From the NCBI RefSeq assembly GCF_020034665.1, contig NZ_JAIQDI010000001.1, positions 248,001 to 312,000 on the forward strand: DNA of 64,000 nucleotides, given 5' to 3'. Below are positions 14,159 through 22,182 of the stretch, one piece after another (position 1 is the stretch's first letter; every line of letters starts with the position of its first letter). Source of the stretch: Niabella beijingensis (lineage in GTDB: Bacteria > Bacteroidota > Bacteroidia > Chitinophagales > Chitinophagaceae). Both the position numbers and the translations under genes were made by a program. The notes beneath the pieces are model-generated. The model ran no database searches, was not told where the DNA came from, and saw only the letters and a list, made by a program, of their open reading frames with translations.

Positions 14159-16786
14159 ATGGAATTAACAAAGAATTTTGAGCCAGCAGCTATTGAGACC
14201 CGGTGGACGGGGCATTGGAAGGAAAAAGGGTATTTTAACAGCACCCCGGATGAACGCCCGGCCTATACCGTGGTCATCCCGCCCCCCAATGTTACCGGTG
14301 TGTTGCACATGGGGCACACCCTCAATGAGACCGTGCAGGACATACTGGTGCGCCGCGCCCGCATGAGCGGCTTTAACGCCTGCTGGGTGCCCGGCAGCGA
14401 CCACGCGTCCATTGCCACGGAGGCCAAAGTGGTGCAGATGCTGAAGGAGGAAAAAGGCATTGATAAGAACAGCCTGACGCGCGAGGAATTCCTGGAATAC
14501 GCTTTTGAATGGAAAGAAAAATACGGCGGCATCATCTATAACCAGATCGAACGGCTGGGTTGCAGCGTAGACTGGAACCGGGTGAACTTTACCATGGACG
14601 ACCATTATTACAAGGCTGTTATCAAAGTATTTACAGACCTCTATAATAAAGGACTGATCTACCGCGGGGCCCGCATGATCAACTGGGACCCGGCTGCCAA
14701 GACCGCCCTCAGCGATGAGGAAGTGGAATACCGCGAGGTAAACAGCAAGCTGTATTATGTGCAGTACCAGCTGGATGGACAGGAAGGCTTTATTACCATT
14801 GCCACCACCCGCCCGGAAACCATCCTGGGCGATACTGCCATCTGTGTAAATCCCAATGATGAGCGGTACCAGCACCTGAAGGGGGCCTATGCCTTTGTGC
14901 CGCTGGTAAACCGCCGCATCCCCATTATTTTTGATGAGTACGTGGATATGGAATTTGGTACCGGTGCCCTCAAGATCACCCCGGCGCATGATATCAACGA
15001 CTATAACCTGGGACTGAAACACCACCTGGAAGTGATCGATACACTGAACGAAGACGGTACCCTGAGCGAGGCCGCACAATTATATGTAGGTGAAGACCGC
15101 TTTGAAGTGCGGAAGAAAATTGTGGCAGACCTGGAAAAAGCGGGCAACCTGGTAAAAACGGAGGACATTGTTAACAAGAACGGTTTTTCCCAGCGCAGCA
15201 ACGCGGTGGTAGAACCCCGCATCTCTACCCAGTGGTTTGTAAAAATGAAGGAGCTGGCCGAACCGGCCTTAAAAGCGGTGGTGGAAGGCGATATCAAAAT
15301 ACATCCCGGCGACCGTTTCCTGGCTACGTATAAATACTGGCTGGAGAACGTGAAGGACTGGTGCATCAGCCGCCAGCTGTGGTGGGGCCAGCAGATACCG
15401 GCCTGGTATGCACCGGATGGCACTTTTGTAGTGGCAGAAAGCAAAGAAGCGGCGTTTGAAAAATTCAATGCTCAAAACCCGAACCTCAAAATGGAGGAGC
15501 TGTCGCAGGACAGCGATGTGCTCGATACCTGGTTCTCCTCCTGGCTCTGGCCCAGCGAAGTATTCCACGGTATTACCGATCCCGGCAATGCCGATATCCG
15601 GTACTACTACCCTACTTCGGTGCTGGTGACCGGACAGGATATCATCTTCTTCTGGGTGGCACGGATGGTTATGGCCGGACTGGAATATGAAAAAGAGATC
15701 CCCTTTAAAGACGTCTACTTTACCGGCATGGTGCGGGATAAGCTGGGGCGCAAAATGAGCAAGCAGCTGGGCAATTCGCCGGACCTGCTGAAGCTGATTG
15801 ATACTTATGGAGCAGACGCGGTGCGTTTTGGCATCATGATCTCCGCCCCGGCGGGGAACGACCTGTTGTTTGACGAAAGCTCGCTGGAACAGGGCCGCAA
15901 CTTTAATAACAAGATCTGGAATGCGCTGAAGCTGGTGCGCATGTGGCAGAACAATCCCAATGGTATTACCGAAACCACCGGTAACGAACCGGATATTGCG
16001 GCCGCCTGGATGCGTAACCGCATTGAGCAGGCCAAGGCCGAAATGGAAAACCTGTTCAAAGAGTTCCGTATCAGCGAAGGGCTGAAAACCCTGTATTCCC
16101 TGATCTGGGACGATTTCTGCTCCTGGTACCTGGAATGGCAGAAGCCCGCACAGGGTCAGCCTACCAGTAATGCTAAATTGCAGGCTACCATTGAGTTTTT
16201 TGAAGAGCTGCTGCAATTGCTGCACCCCTACATGCCGTTCATTACCGAAGAGATCTATCACCTGCTCCGCGAGCAAAGCGATGATCTTTCTGTAAAACAA
16301 TATGCGCCCACACAGGCTACAGACAACAGCATACTGGCGCTGGGCGAGCTGCTGAAGCAGACCATTACCGCCATCCGTGATGCAAGGGTGAAGAATAATA
16401 TTAAGAGTAAGGAACCGGTGAAACTGTTTGTACAGACCACCCAGCCGGACAGCTATACCAGTCTGGCCCCGATCCTGGAGCGCCAGGCGAATGTGGAGTC
16501 CGTTGCCATTACCACAGAAGCGGTTGATAAATGCATCAACGTGCTGGTGGGTAAGGACAAGCTGTTCATCCTCCCGGCTACGGAGCTGGACACGAGCATC
16601 CAGAAAGAGCAGCTGGAAAAAGACCTGGCCTACCTGCAGGGCTTCCTGGCATCGGTGGAGAAGAAACTCAGCAATGAGCGTTTTGTGCAAAATGCCAAAC
16701 CGGAAGTAGTGGAGGTGGAACGCCGTAAAAAAGCGGATGCAGAGGAAAAGATAAAAGCGATCGGGGAAAGCCTGGCACAGCTGTAA
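14159..16786 (+). CDS. valS: Valine--tRNA ligase
   Basis: 875 residues, the full class I ValRS length. It charges tRNA(Val) and edits mischarged threonine. The HIGH box is PPPNVTGVLHMGHT (HMGH, 50-53); the KMSKS box is GRKMSKQLGNSPD (KMSKQ, 532-536); TTRPETILGDTAICVNP marks the CP1 editing domain; and WFVKMKELAEP/DWCISRQLWWGQQIPAWY are the catalytic-core blocks. The C-terminal 60 residues, EKDLAYLQGFLASVEKKLSN, form the tRNA-binding coiled coil. A strong terminator follows. The start is fixed by the promoter being only 8 bp upstream. Confidence 0.98.
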   Translation: MELTKNFEPAAIETRWTGHWKEKGYFNSTPDERPAYTVVIPPPNVTGVLHMGHTLNETVQDILVRRARMSGFNACWVPGSDHASIATEAKVVQMLKEEKGIDKNSLTREEFLEYAFEWKEKYGGIIYNQIERLGCSVDWNRVNFTMDDHYYKAVIKVFTDLYNKGLIYRGARMINWDPAAKTALSDEEVEYREVNSKLYYVQYQLDGQEGFITIATTRPETILGDTAICVNPNDERYQHLKGAYAFVPLVNRRIPIIFDEYVDMEFGTGALKITPAHDINDYNLGLKHHLEVIDTLNEDGTLSEAAQLYVGEDRFEVRKKIVADLEKAGNLVKTEDIVNKNGFSQRSNAVVEPRISTQWFVKMKELAEPALKAVVEGDIKIHPGDRFLATYKYWLENVKDWCISRQLWWGQQIPAWYAPDGTFVVAESKEAAFEKFNAQNPNLKMEELSQDSDVLDTWFSSWLWPSEVFHGITDPGNADIRYYYPTSVLVTGQDIIFFWVARMVMAGLEYEKEIPFKDVYFTGMVRDKLGRKMSKQLGNSPDLLKLIDTYGADAVRFGIMISAPAGNDLLFDESSLEQGRNFNNKIWNALKLVRMWQNNPNGITETTGNEPDIAAAWMRNRIEQAKAEMENLFKEFRISEGLKTLYSLIWDDFCSWYLEWQKPAQGQPTSNAKLQATIEFFEELLQLLHPYMPFITEEIYHLLREQSDDLSVKQYAPTQATDNSILALGELLKQTITAIRDARVKNNIKSKEPVKLFVQTTQPDSYTSLAPILERQANVESVAITTEAVDKCINVLVGKDKLFILPATELDTSIQKEQLEKDLAYLQGFLASVEKKLSNERFVQNAKPEVVEVERRKKADAEEKIKAIGESLAQL

Positions 16787-16803
16787 TCAGTTATTCCTTT
16801 TAT

Positions 16804-16835
16804 AAAAAAGCACCGGTCACTGGCCGGTGCTTTTT
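16804..16835. terminator. Terminator after valS
   Basis: GCACCGG (16810-16816) pairs with CCGGTGC (16824-16830), preceded by AAAAAA and followed by TTTTT, so it can act in both directions. Confidence 0.85.
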
Positions 16836-16877
16836 ATCAATACAGCCGGTATTCCCTAACTTTATAACAGAAGAAAG

Positions 16878-17537
16878 ATGAAAAACAAACCGGTATATGG
16901 CCTGCTGCTGATCGGTGCCGCGCTGAACGGCTGCAGTGCTGCCCCTGCAAAGGAAAAGCGTGCAGGTATCACCAGTGCCCATGCCGATAGCACCACGGTT
17001 CAGACACCTTCATTAATTCCCGATACGATCAGCAGCAAAACCGTATTCACAGACACCATCCCGGCTAACCGGCAGGAGCAATTGAAACCCATACGGGAAA
17101 ATTTCCGCAGGATCAATGCCATCACCACCTGGACTGCTGTTGTTAAAAGAGATCTTTGGGAAAGCACCGAAGGCGGTGTAGCCGCATTTTATTATCTGAA
17201 CGGAACTCTGGAAAAGATCATTGTCCGCCACTTTGGAGAAATGTATCAGCAGCTAACACAATATTATCTGCTAAATGCACAACTTTCATTCGTGCTGGAG
17301 CGTACTTACCACTATAACAGACCCATGTATTACGATTCAACAGCTATGAAAGAAAATGGTGATACGGAAGCTTTTGACCTGAAAAAGGCAACCATAACAG
17401 AAACCCGTGGCTATTTTAAAAACAGCCGGCTGGTCCGGCTGCGTAGTAATGCAGCAACCGCTCCGGTGGCTTTAACCGAGCAGAAACGATTATTGACCAG
17501 CTTTGAAAAACTACTCAAACTTGCCGTTTCACAGTGA
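16878..17537 (+). CDS. Hypothetical lipoprotein
   Basis: 219 residues with a short signal peptide ending in a lipobox, ALNGC (C19), so it is exported and lipid-anchored. The next 50 residues are Ser/Thr/Pro-rich linker; the folded part, from about residue 60, has IRENFRRINAITTWTAVV, YYLNGTLEKIIVRHFGEMYQ and a YYDSTAMKENGD segment. I do not recognise the family. It follows the valS terminator by about 40 bp with a TAACTTTA box just upstream, so it is probably its own transcript. Confidence 0.75.
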   Translation: MKNKPVYGLLLIGAALNGCSAAPAKEKRAGITSAHADSTTVQTPSLIPDTISSKTVFTDTIPANRQEQLKPIRENFRRINAITTWTAVVKRDLWESTEGGVAAFYYLNGTLEKIIVRHFGEMYQQLTQYYLLNAQLSFVLERTYHYNRPMYYDSTAMKENGDTEAFDLKKATITETRGYFKNSRLVRLRSNAATAPVALTEQKRLLTSFEKLLKLAVSQ

Positions 17538-17652
17538 TATCTTCCCTAACTTTACCCTGCGGATCAAACACTTATACAAAGTTTTTTAAATAAGGTATAA
17601 TAATTGCTGGTAGAACTGCACATTATTCTTATCCAAAATAAACCCTCTATTC

Positions 17653-18165
17653 ATGAATAAACTCCGTTTTTTATTGGTTGCGCTGGTTATTTTCAGTGGA
17701 TCTTCCGCCGTTCAGGCGCAATGGAAAGGTTTTAGCATTGGCCCGTACGGGGAATACGCCATCACCCAGGGAGAGTTTGGCGATAATTTTAACTGGGGCG
17801 TGGGTGTAGGCGGTACGGCCGACATCAAACTGATCAAAAAACTGGCCCTTACCGGGTCCGTCGGCTATATGTATTTCCGCGGAAGCGACCGCCGGGACGA
17901 AGCCGGCAACCCTTACCGGGTATACGATCTTAAGGCCGTGCCTGTAAGGGTGGGCCTGAAATACCGCCTGATTCCCCTGCTATACGTAAAACTGGAAGGG
18001 GGTGCGGCTAATTACGCCGGTAAACATTACGACGGCTCTGCCTTTATCCTGTCGCCGGGTGTAGGGCTCCGGGTGCTGGGCTTTGATTTCCAGGCCAAAT
18101 ACGAGGCATGGATGAAGGATGGCACCAAAAGTTTTATCGGCTTCAGGGCCGGATGGAATTTCTGA
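17653..18165 (+). CDS. Small outer-membrane beta-barrel protein
   Basis: 170 residues with an obvious signal peptide (MNKLRFLLVALVIFSGSSAVQAQ). The mature part alternates polar and aromatic residues in short strands (GYMYFRGSDR, VRVGLKYRLIPLLYVKLEGG) and ends in GFRAGWNF with a C-terminal phenylalanine, the beta-barrel assembly signal. This fits a small 8-stranded OmpA/OmpX-like barrel. Monocistronic, with a hairpin terminator right after the stop. Confidence 0.82.
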   Translation: MNKLRFLLVALVIFSGSSAVQAQWKGFSIGPYGEYAITQGEFGDNFNWGVGVGGTADIKLIKKLALTGSVGYMYFRGSDRRDEAGNPYRVYDLKAVPVRVGLKYRLIPLLYVKLEGGAANYAGKHYDGSAFILSPGVGLRVLGFDFQAKYEAWMKDGTKSFIGFRAGWNF

Positions 18166-18168
18166 TCA

Positions 18169-18200
18169 ATTGGGCAGTTGACAACTGCCCAATTTGCTCT
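18169..18200 (+). terminator. Terminator after the beta-barrel gene
   Basis: ATTGGGCAGTTG (18169-18180) and CAACTGCCCAAT (18182-18193) are perfect inverted copies, followed by TTGCTCTTTT. Confidence 0.8.
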
Positions 18201-18347
18201 TTTGACGGCAGACCGCGCCCTTTCCCGGGATGAGCGGTTATAAACCAGGCATCCGATATTAATTTTTAAAAAATGATAGCTACTGTTGATCAGACGAGTT
18301 TGCAGCATTTAAAAAATTCATTAGATTTGATGCTATATTTTTGAAAA

Positions 18348-18950
18348 ATGCCCCGTACAGTAAATATAATCGTTACCAGCCAGACAACCGGCGATACCTA
18401 CCTGGGACGGTCGTATCCCGACAGTGACTTCGACAATAACGGGAAGACCGAGATCTATAAGATCCCTGTTTATTATGTGGATATTGAAAGTACAGACAGC
18501 ACAGGTAAAAAAGTGACCCGAAGATGGAAAGCCCTGCGTTTTATGCCCTACTGGAACGACCCCAAGGACCCAAGTACACATTACAAACAAAAAGGGTGGG
18601 TCAACTCCGGTAAACATAAGGTAGCCCGCAAAAAGGTTACCTATTACAACCCCAATTACAAGGTACAGAATACGCCTTCTCCTTATGACGGAGGCATCCA
18701 GATAGATGGTTCCTTCCTGGTGCATGCAGGTCCGAGTTCCCTGACTGAATCCGGCTGGGGTGCCGCAGGCTGCGTCGAGATCATTGGCGGATTCGACAAG
18801 TTCAAATCCGATATTCAAACACTTTCGGGCAGTACTGCAAAAAATTCTGATGAGGCCATACAGGGTCTTGTTAAAGCGGGTCAGTTATATGTTCAGGTCG
18901 ATTATGCTGCCCCTCCGGATATTAAATCAGCATTTTATGGCGAATTTTAG
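18348..18950 (+). CDS. L,D-transpeptidase-like protein, candidate peptidoglycan-targeting effector
   Basis: 200 residues without a signal peptide. The C-terminal half contains QIDGSFLVHAGPSS (H126) and, 16 residues on, GWGAAGCVEIIGG (C142). A His-x-Gly segment followed by S/G-x-x-G-C-x-x-I is the catalytic pattern of YkuD-type L,D-transpeptidases and of related type VI effectors such as Tlde1, so peptidoglycan is the likely target. Lack of a signal peptide would suit an effector exported by another route. The downstream gene overlaps its last 14 bases and encodes an exported protein. The catalytic assignment is from motif reading and needs a profile search. Confidence 0.6.
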   Translation: MPRTVNIIVTSQTTGDTYLGRSYPDSDFDNNGKTEIYKIPVYYVDIESTDSTGKKVTRRWKALRFMPYWNDPKDPSTHYKQKGWVNSGKHKVARKKVTYYNPNYKVQNTPSPYDGGIQIDGSFLVHAGPSSLTESGWGAAGCVEIIGGFDKFKSDIQTLSGSTAKNSDEAIQGLVKAGQLYVQVDYAAPPDIKSAFYGEF

Positions 18951-19530
18951 GAATTCTACATTAACCCTGCTGGCGCTTGTAGCCATTACCCGGCTCTATG
19001 CCTGCGCCGATAAAACAGCGGAAAATAAAAAGTACCCGGCACCCGTGGCAACCCAGGAAGATACCACGCGCATTCACCTTGAAAAGGTGCAGCAATACAA
19101 CGCGGTTACTTTTAAGAACAACGCAATAACCAACTGCGCCACTACTGAAAAAAATTGCCAATCAGATATCGACTTTATCACTTCCTCTCTGCAGCTGGTC
19201 GATCCCGCCTATAAAGGGAAACAACTGGAAACAACCATTTATGAGGGCACAGCCCTGCTCAATAATGCGGGTCGTGATTCTTTAAAGACTATGTATTACC
19301 TCATCAAAACGGAGAATACAGCGGCGTTGCAGCAGCTAATTACCCGTATGGATACTGCCGGAGAAGGATATGTGCGGAAACTGGCAAAAACAGAGGCGCC
19401 CATCGCCTGCTATTTTACCACCACTCCCAATGAAGTATTGCTGATCACACATATCGGTATTCCGGAACTTCAGAAACTGAAAAACAAACCGCTGATAGCA
19501 GCAGTTAAGGAGCAAATTAATGGTAGGTAG
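18937..19530 (+). CDS. Exported lipoprotein-like protein, candidate immunity partner
   Basis: 197 residues from the ATG at 18937; earlier in-frame starts lie within the previous gene. The N-terminus MANFRNSTLTLLALVAITRL leads to YAC (C23), a plausible lipoprotein or signal cleavage. The mature part has a short cysteine pair (NCATTEKNCQSD) and long helical stretches. No known family recognised. Translation is coupled to the transpeptidase-like gene by a 14-base overlap, and a periplasmic location would let it neutralise an enzyme acting on peptidoglycan. The immunity role is inferred from context alone. Confidence 0.65.
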   Translation: MANFRNSTLTLLALVAITRLYACADKTAENKKYPAPVATQEDTTRIHLEKVQQYNAVTFKNNAITNCATTEKNCQSDIDFITSSLQLVDPAYKGKQLETTIYEGTALLNNAGRDSLKTMYYLIKTENTAALQQLITRMDTAGEGYVRKLAKTEAPIACYFTTTPNEVLLITHIGIPELQKLKNKPLIAAVKEQINGR

Positions 19531-19834
19531 TTTTTTGACACTAAGGCGCTAAGTCACTAAGAAACACCAAGGCTTTTATCTTCCCTCTTTGTGCCTCTTT
19601 AAAGTTTTTTGAAAAGTTGCTCACAGATTTCGCGGATCCACGCAGAAGATCATTCGCTAATAATATATCTGTGCCTGTCTGTGTAGTCTGTGAGAAAAAA
19701 ATCCTTACGATAACTGTATGAAATCTTTGTGCCTCTTTGAGCCCTGGAGTCTTCGTGGTTTTCATTGCCACTAAGGCGCTAAGACACTAAGAAACACCAA
19801 GGTTTTTATCCCTCCGGGTCTTTGAGGCATTCCT
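19531..19834. repeat. Two copies of a CACTAAGGCGCTAAG repeat in a gene-free gap
   Basis: A 34-bp sequence beginning CACTAAGGCGCTAAG and ending ACTAAGAAACACCAAGG is at 19539-19572 and 19769-19802, same orientation, one mismatch. GTGCCTCTTT and CACAGATTTCGCGGATCCACG lie between. This resembles a common short interspersed intergenic repeat. No gene in the gap. Confidence 0.7.
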
Positions 19835-20797
19835 TTATTTATCCAGACTAAACAAGCTATCCACAAACTCGTGCTTATCAAACACCAGCAGGTCTTCCAT
19901 TTTTTCGCCCACGCCGATGAATTTCACTGGTATTTTAAACTGATCGGCGATCGCCAGTACCACTCCACCTTTCGCCGTACCATCCAGCTTGGTAATGGCC
20001 AGGGCTGTTACATCCGTAGCTGCGGTAAAATGCTTGGCCTGTTCCAGCGCATTCTGTCCGGTAGAGCCATCCAGTACCAGCAGCACTTCCTGCGGAGCTG
20101 AAGGTATAAATTTCTGGATCACCCGTTTGATCTTGTTCAGCTCATCCATCAGGTGCGCCTTATTATGCAAACGGCCGGCGGTATCAATGATCACCACATC
20201 ACTGCCCCGGCTCACCGCGCTTTGCGCGGTATCAAAAGCCACAGCCGCAGGATCGCTGCCCATTCCCTGCTTTACGATCGGCACACCCACACGCTCGCTC
20301 CATATGGTAAGCTGGTCCACCGCCGCCGCACGGAAGGTATCCGCAGCACCCAGCAATACGTTCTTGCCGGCCTTTTTAAAATTATAAGCAAGCTTGCCAA
20401 TGGTCGTCGTTTTTCCCACACCATTCACGCCCACTACCAGAATGATATACGGTTTGGCTGGCAGTTCACTGTCGAAGGTATAGCTGGCTCCGGAAGGTGC
20501 TTCCACCAGTACGCCTTCAATTTCTTCCTGGAGGATCCGGTTCAGTTCACCGGCGCCCATGTACTTGTCCTTTGCCACCCGCTGTTCAATGCGCTCTATA
20601 ATGCGCACGGTGGTTTCGATGCCTACATCGGCACTAACCAATGCTTCTTCCAGGTTGTCCAGTACTTCTTCATCAACCGTGCTTTTCCCTGCAATGGCCT
20701 TACCTATTTTTGAAAGAAAGCCTTCCTTGGTCTTTTGCAAACCCTGATCCAGCGACTCCTTTTCCTTCTTCCCAAATAATTTTCCAAAAAAACTCAT
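19835..20797 (-). CDS. ftsY: Signal recognition particle receptor FtsY
   Basis: 320 residues from the ATG at 20797 (MSFFGKLFGKKEKESL), the conserved start; an upstream in-frame codon adds nine residues. FtsY docks the SRP-ribosome complex at the inner membrane. The N domain is followed by the SRP GTPase: GVNGVGKTTTIGKLA (G1), ADTFRAAAVDQL, IIDTAGRLHN (G3) and ITKLDGTAKGG (G4). The acidic A domain is almost absent, as in other Bacteroidota. It is the last gene of the rpmB-rpmG-DUF4295-ftsY cluster. Confidence 0.96.
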   Translation of the reverse strand: MSFFGKLFGKKEKESLDQGLQKTKEGFLSKIGKAIAGKSTVDEEVLDNLEEALVSADVGIETTVRIIERIEQRVAKDKYMGAGELNRILQEEIEGVLVEAPSGASYTFDSELPAKPYIILVVGVNGVGKTTTIGKLAYNFKKAGKNVLLGAADTFRAAAVDQLTIWSERVGVPIVKQGMGSDPAAVAFDTAQSAVSRGSDVVIIDTAGRLHNKAHLMDELNKIKRVIQKFIPSAPQEVLLVLDGSTGQNALEQAKHFTAATDVTALAITKLDGTAKGGVVLAIADQFKIPVKFIGVGEKMEDLLVFDKHEFVDSLFSLDK

Positions 20798-20940
20798 TCT
20801 GTTTGTTTGAGGTTTAAGGTTCAAAGTTTGAAGTTACGGCCAAAAGCAGAGACGTCAAACATCAAATCCAAACATTAAAAAAACAAAAGCCATCCGTTTA
20901 AAAAACGAACAGCTTTTAATATTGTAATGAAAGCAGGAAC

Positions 20941-21114
20941 TTATTTCTGAGCCAGGAAATCTTTAACTTTCTCCTTGTGCACGATCTGCTCCTTAAAGGT
21001 ATAGGCACCTGTTTTGGGGCTGCGGATCGCACGGATCACCTTTGTCCAGTTTTTAGACTCTGCTGCTGCTTTAGCATCTTTAACCTTCGCGTTCTTTGAA
21101 GCTGCTTTTGCCAT
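20941..21114 (-). CDS. DUF4295 family protein
   Basis: 57 residues, too short for many gene finders. Start MAKAASKNAKVKDAK; core NWTKVIRAIRSPKTGAYTF then KEQIVHKEKVKDFL. It matches the Bacteroidota-specific DUF4295 family that is encoded between rpmG and ftsY. Highly basic, cytoplasmic, and probably ribosome-associated given its operon. The start is set by the second codon pattern MAK and the tight 88-bp gap to rpmG. Confidence 0.93.
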   Translation of the reverse strand: MAKAASKNAKVKDAKAAAESKNWTKVIRAIRSPKTGAYTFKEQIVHKEKVKDFLAQK

Positions 21115-21202
21115 TTTATATTAATTTGAAAATGTGATAGTTTGAAGATTTGAAAATAAATGCACCTCATTTTCAAATTGGTACACTTTCAAATTTTCAA
21201 CT

Positions 21203-21391
21203 TTATTTAATTTCTTTGTGAACTGTTACTTTCTTCAGGATCGGATTGAATTTCTTCAATTCCAAACGCTCAGGGTTGTTCTTTTTATTTTTTACAGTAA
21301 TGTAACGGCTGGTGCCGGGCTGACCGCTGGTCTTGTGCTCTGTGCATTCCAGAATTACCTGTACCCTGTTTCCTTTTGCTTTCTTCGCCAT
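21203..21391 (-). CDS. rpmG: 50S ribosomal protein bL33
   Basis: 62 residues beginning [20 protein letters not shown], with [20 protein letters not shown] as the family's core and [16 protein letters not shown] at the end. It lacks the CxxC zinc pairs, so it is the zinc-independent (C-) form. It lies 25 bp after rpmB in a ribosomal-protein operon with DUF4295 and ftsY. Confidence 0.97.
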   Translation of the reverse strand: MAKKAKGNRVQVILECTEHKTSGQPGTSRYITVKNKKNNPERLELKKFNPILKKVTVHKEIK

Positions 21392-21416
21392 TGTATAATG
21401 CTTTAAACTGCTTTAG

Positions 21417-21653
21417 TTATATTTTTTCGCCTTTAGCACGCAATTGCTTTACTACAGCATACAGACCATTTTTGTTGATGGTACGGATGGCATCTGTAGA
21501 TAGCTTCAAGGTGATCCATTTGTCCTCTTCTACCAGGTAAAATTTCTTCTTTTGCAAATTAGGCAAAAAACGGCGCTTTGTCTTAATATTGGAGTGAGAA
21601 ACCTTGTGGCCTCCAATTGGGGTTTTACCTGTAACCTGACATACTCTTGCCAT
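21417..21653 (-). CDS. rpmB: 50S ribosomal protein bL28
   Basis: 78 residues from the ATG at 21653 ([20 protein letters not shown]), the standard bL28 start; an extended frame upstream is not conserved. [20 protein letters not shown] and [18 protein letters not shown] complete the family pattern. First gene of rpmB-rpmG-DUF4295-ftsY. Confidence 0.97.
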   Translation of the reverse strand: MARVCQVTGKTPIGGHKVSHSNIKTKRRFLPNLQKKKFYLVEEDKWITLKLSTDAIRTINKNGLYAVVKQLRAKGEKI

Positions 21654-22182
21654 AATGAATAAAAATTTAGGAGTGCAAAGGTAAGTATTCCGCACGGCAT
21701 TTTATAACAAAACGCCAATTATTTTTTAAAAAACTTCCGTTTCCGGATTTCTCCTCCTGCTTTCACCACCCCTCCATTCCCCGTTGCTGCCGCAAAAGTA
21801 ATACATAACGGGAAAAATGACAATTAAAAACTTTTTACGATATTGACTATCAACCGTTTAAAAAACACACTCAACTTCCTGTTGCTGCAGTCTTCTTCCG
21901 CCTTGATTAATAAAGTGAAAAGTTTAAAAACCGCAGATTCCCGGAGCGCTGTTCCCGCAGCGTTCCTCCTGCCGGGCTGTTGTCCTCAGCAAGCAACGCT
22001 GTTTAAAAAACACTATCGCCGTACAGCAACAAAGCAGCTCCTTAATTGTTGTATCACTGGTGGTTGGCTTTATAAAAAACGATTGCGTATTTGGATGAAA
22101 CGGCATTTTGCCCGTTACCGTAATTCAACTAAATTCGCAATCTCACGATCAAATCTTATTTAATTTTTAAACAGTACATTTT
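21654..22182. other. Intergenic region between rpmB and lpdA
   Basis: Divergent spacer of about 530 bp. A 106-codon plus-strand frame at 21843-22163 has composition unlike real genes here and I reject it. The lpdA promoter is at 22107-22137; the rpmB promoter should lie near 21660-21790 but no good box is obvious. Confidence 0.6.
22107..22137 (+). promoter_or_regulatory. lpdA promoter
   Basis: TTTG (22107-22110), 19 bases, then TAAATTCG (22130-22137): the Bacteroidota -33/-7 layout with one mismatch in the -7 box. It gives a leader of about 40 bases. Confidence 0.6.

Noticed and set aside
14165..16690. Long minus-strand frames opposite valS (up to 473 codons)
   Set aside because: Shadows caused by the codon pattern of valS, with no motifs.
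21843..22163. A 106-codon frame before lpdA
   Set aside because: Poor codon use, no recognisable motif, and it covers the lpdA promoter boxes.
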